Source: Bacillota bacterium
Lineage (GTDB): Bacteria > Bacillota > Clostridia > Acetivibrionales > DSM-1351
Length of the DNA stretch: 64,000 bases
Assembly (NCBI GenBank): GCA_023393115.1
Contig: JAEWMS010000002.1
Coordinates: 1 to 64,000 of the forward strand
Direction of reading: 5' to 3'
Shown here: piece by piece, positions 63,801 through 64,000 of the stretch
Layout of the letters: each line of letters opens with the position of its first letter
Position numbering within the stretch: the stretch's first letter is position 1
Position numbers and translations under genes: made by a program
The notes under the pieces: generated by a model
Told to the model about the DNA's origin: nothing
Database searches by the model: none
Seen by the model: only the letters and a program-made list of their open reading frames with translations

Positions 63801-64000
63801 TTATTTATGCTTATCGATATAGGCCTTGTATTTTGCTATTGTTTCATCAATATCTGTAAGTAGGAGAAGTACTTTATATTCATCTCCCTGCTGCTGAACC
63901 ATAATCCGGTATGTATCCTTGTCATAACCGCTTAATTCAACGTCTGGTATAAGAATCTCCTGCTTGCTGTCAACTTTGAGTCCGTAAGCATTTCCAAACT
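63801..64000 (-). CDS. C-terminal end of an unrecognised protein (cut by window edge)
   Basis: The frame is open from the right edge and stops with TAA at 63801-63803, 55 nt upstream of the large permease start, so it is the upstream gene of the same transcript. About 65 visible residues include GNAYGLKVDSKQEILIPD, YRIMVQQQGDEYKVLLLL and a Lys-rich end. The alternating hydrophobic pattern fits an extracellular beta-rich domain, possibly an accessory subunit of the exporter. No family was recognised. Confidence 0.6.
   Translation of the reverse strand, partial: FGNAYGLKVDSKQEILIPDVELSGYDKDTYRIMVQQQGDEYKVLLLLTDIDETIAKYKAYIDKHK

Overview
The window looks like chromosomal DNA of a spore-forming, motile, anaerobic, plant-polysaccharide-using clostridium of the Ruminiclostridium (Clostridium cellulolyticum/papyrosolvens) type. 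This is inferred from low GC content, strong GGAGG ribosome binding sites, sporulation genes (spoVG, spoVT, yabP, yabQ), flagellar rod genes, [FeFe]-hydrogenase maturases and cytoplasmic glycoside hydrolases next to a sugar ABC importer. Almost all genes lie on the minus strand. Species-level identity cannot be proven without a search. I saw no CRISPR array, prophage, restriction system or complete insertion sequence.

Layout. 1-460: the 5' end of a group II intron (running off the left edge) directly behind a terminator hairpin, a 76-nt tRNA-like chimera and an intact initiator tRNA-fMet. 587-5538: one operon of ABC exporter ATPase, two ABC-2 permeases, a HisKA_3 kinase and a NarL-type regulator. 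5710-9005: PatB/MalY-like C-S lyase, cyclophilin lipoprotein (plus strand) and glycerate kinase. 9083-18762: a carbohydrate locus. A LacI regulator precedes a near-consensus promoter with operator and cre box, then an importer (binding protein, MalF, MalG), a GH5, an aldo/keto reductase and a GH2. The binding-protein gene carries one in-frame TAG. 18981-23469: two tandem paralogous chemoreceptors of identical length.

24097-39096 is a co-linear counterpart of the Bacillus purR-to-yabR cluster: purR, spoVG, glmU, prs, pth, mfd, a parvulin foldase, spoVT, mazG, hup, rqcP(yabO), yabP, yabQ, divIC, yabR and tRNA-Leu. Differences are an inserted ssb-like gene and an N-terminally degenerate GlmU. 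spoVG has a sigma-H-like promoter and its own terminator. murC is divergent on the plus strand. 40980-45996 matches the Bacillus mbl-flhO-flhP-...-fabZ neighbourhood, with a FlgJ-like rod protein translationally overlapped by a phosphodiester-glycosidase-domain protein.

46242-49213 is a hydrogenase maturation operon (TM1266-type regulator, hydG, hydF). 49607-50731 holds two plus-strand genes (HAD phosphatase, membrane zinc-ribbon protein). 50864-54236 is a putative operon of polysaccharide deacetylase, GH43, a Cys-rich mini-protein and an iron-sulfur-type flavoprotein. 54479-57316 holds a TetR regulator with a perfect palindromic operator, a 57-residue two-helix membrane protein, and two AraC/GyrI-domain regulators. 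57427-64000 is a multigene export system: two FtsX-type permeases, two matching ATPases, a lipoprotein membrane-fusion protein, and the tail of an unrecognised protein cut by the right edge.

No clear-cut new defence or RiPP system is visible. The best leads are the degenerate GlmU, the amber-interrupted binding protein, the tRNA-like chimera next to a group II intron, the FlgJ/phosphodiester-glycosidase pairing, the paired-FtsX exporter and the ssb paralogue lacking the usual C-terminal tip.
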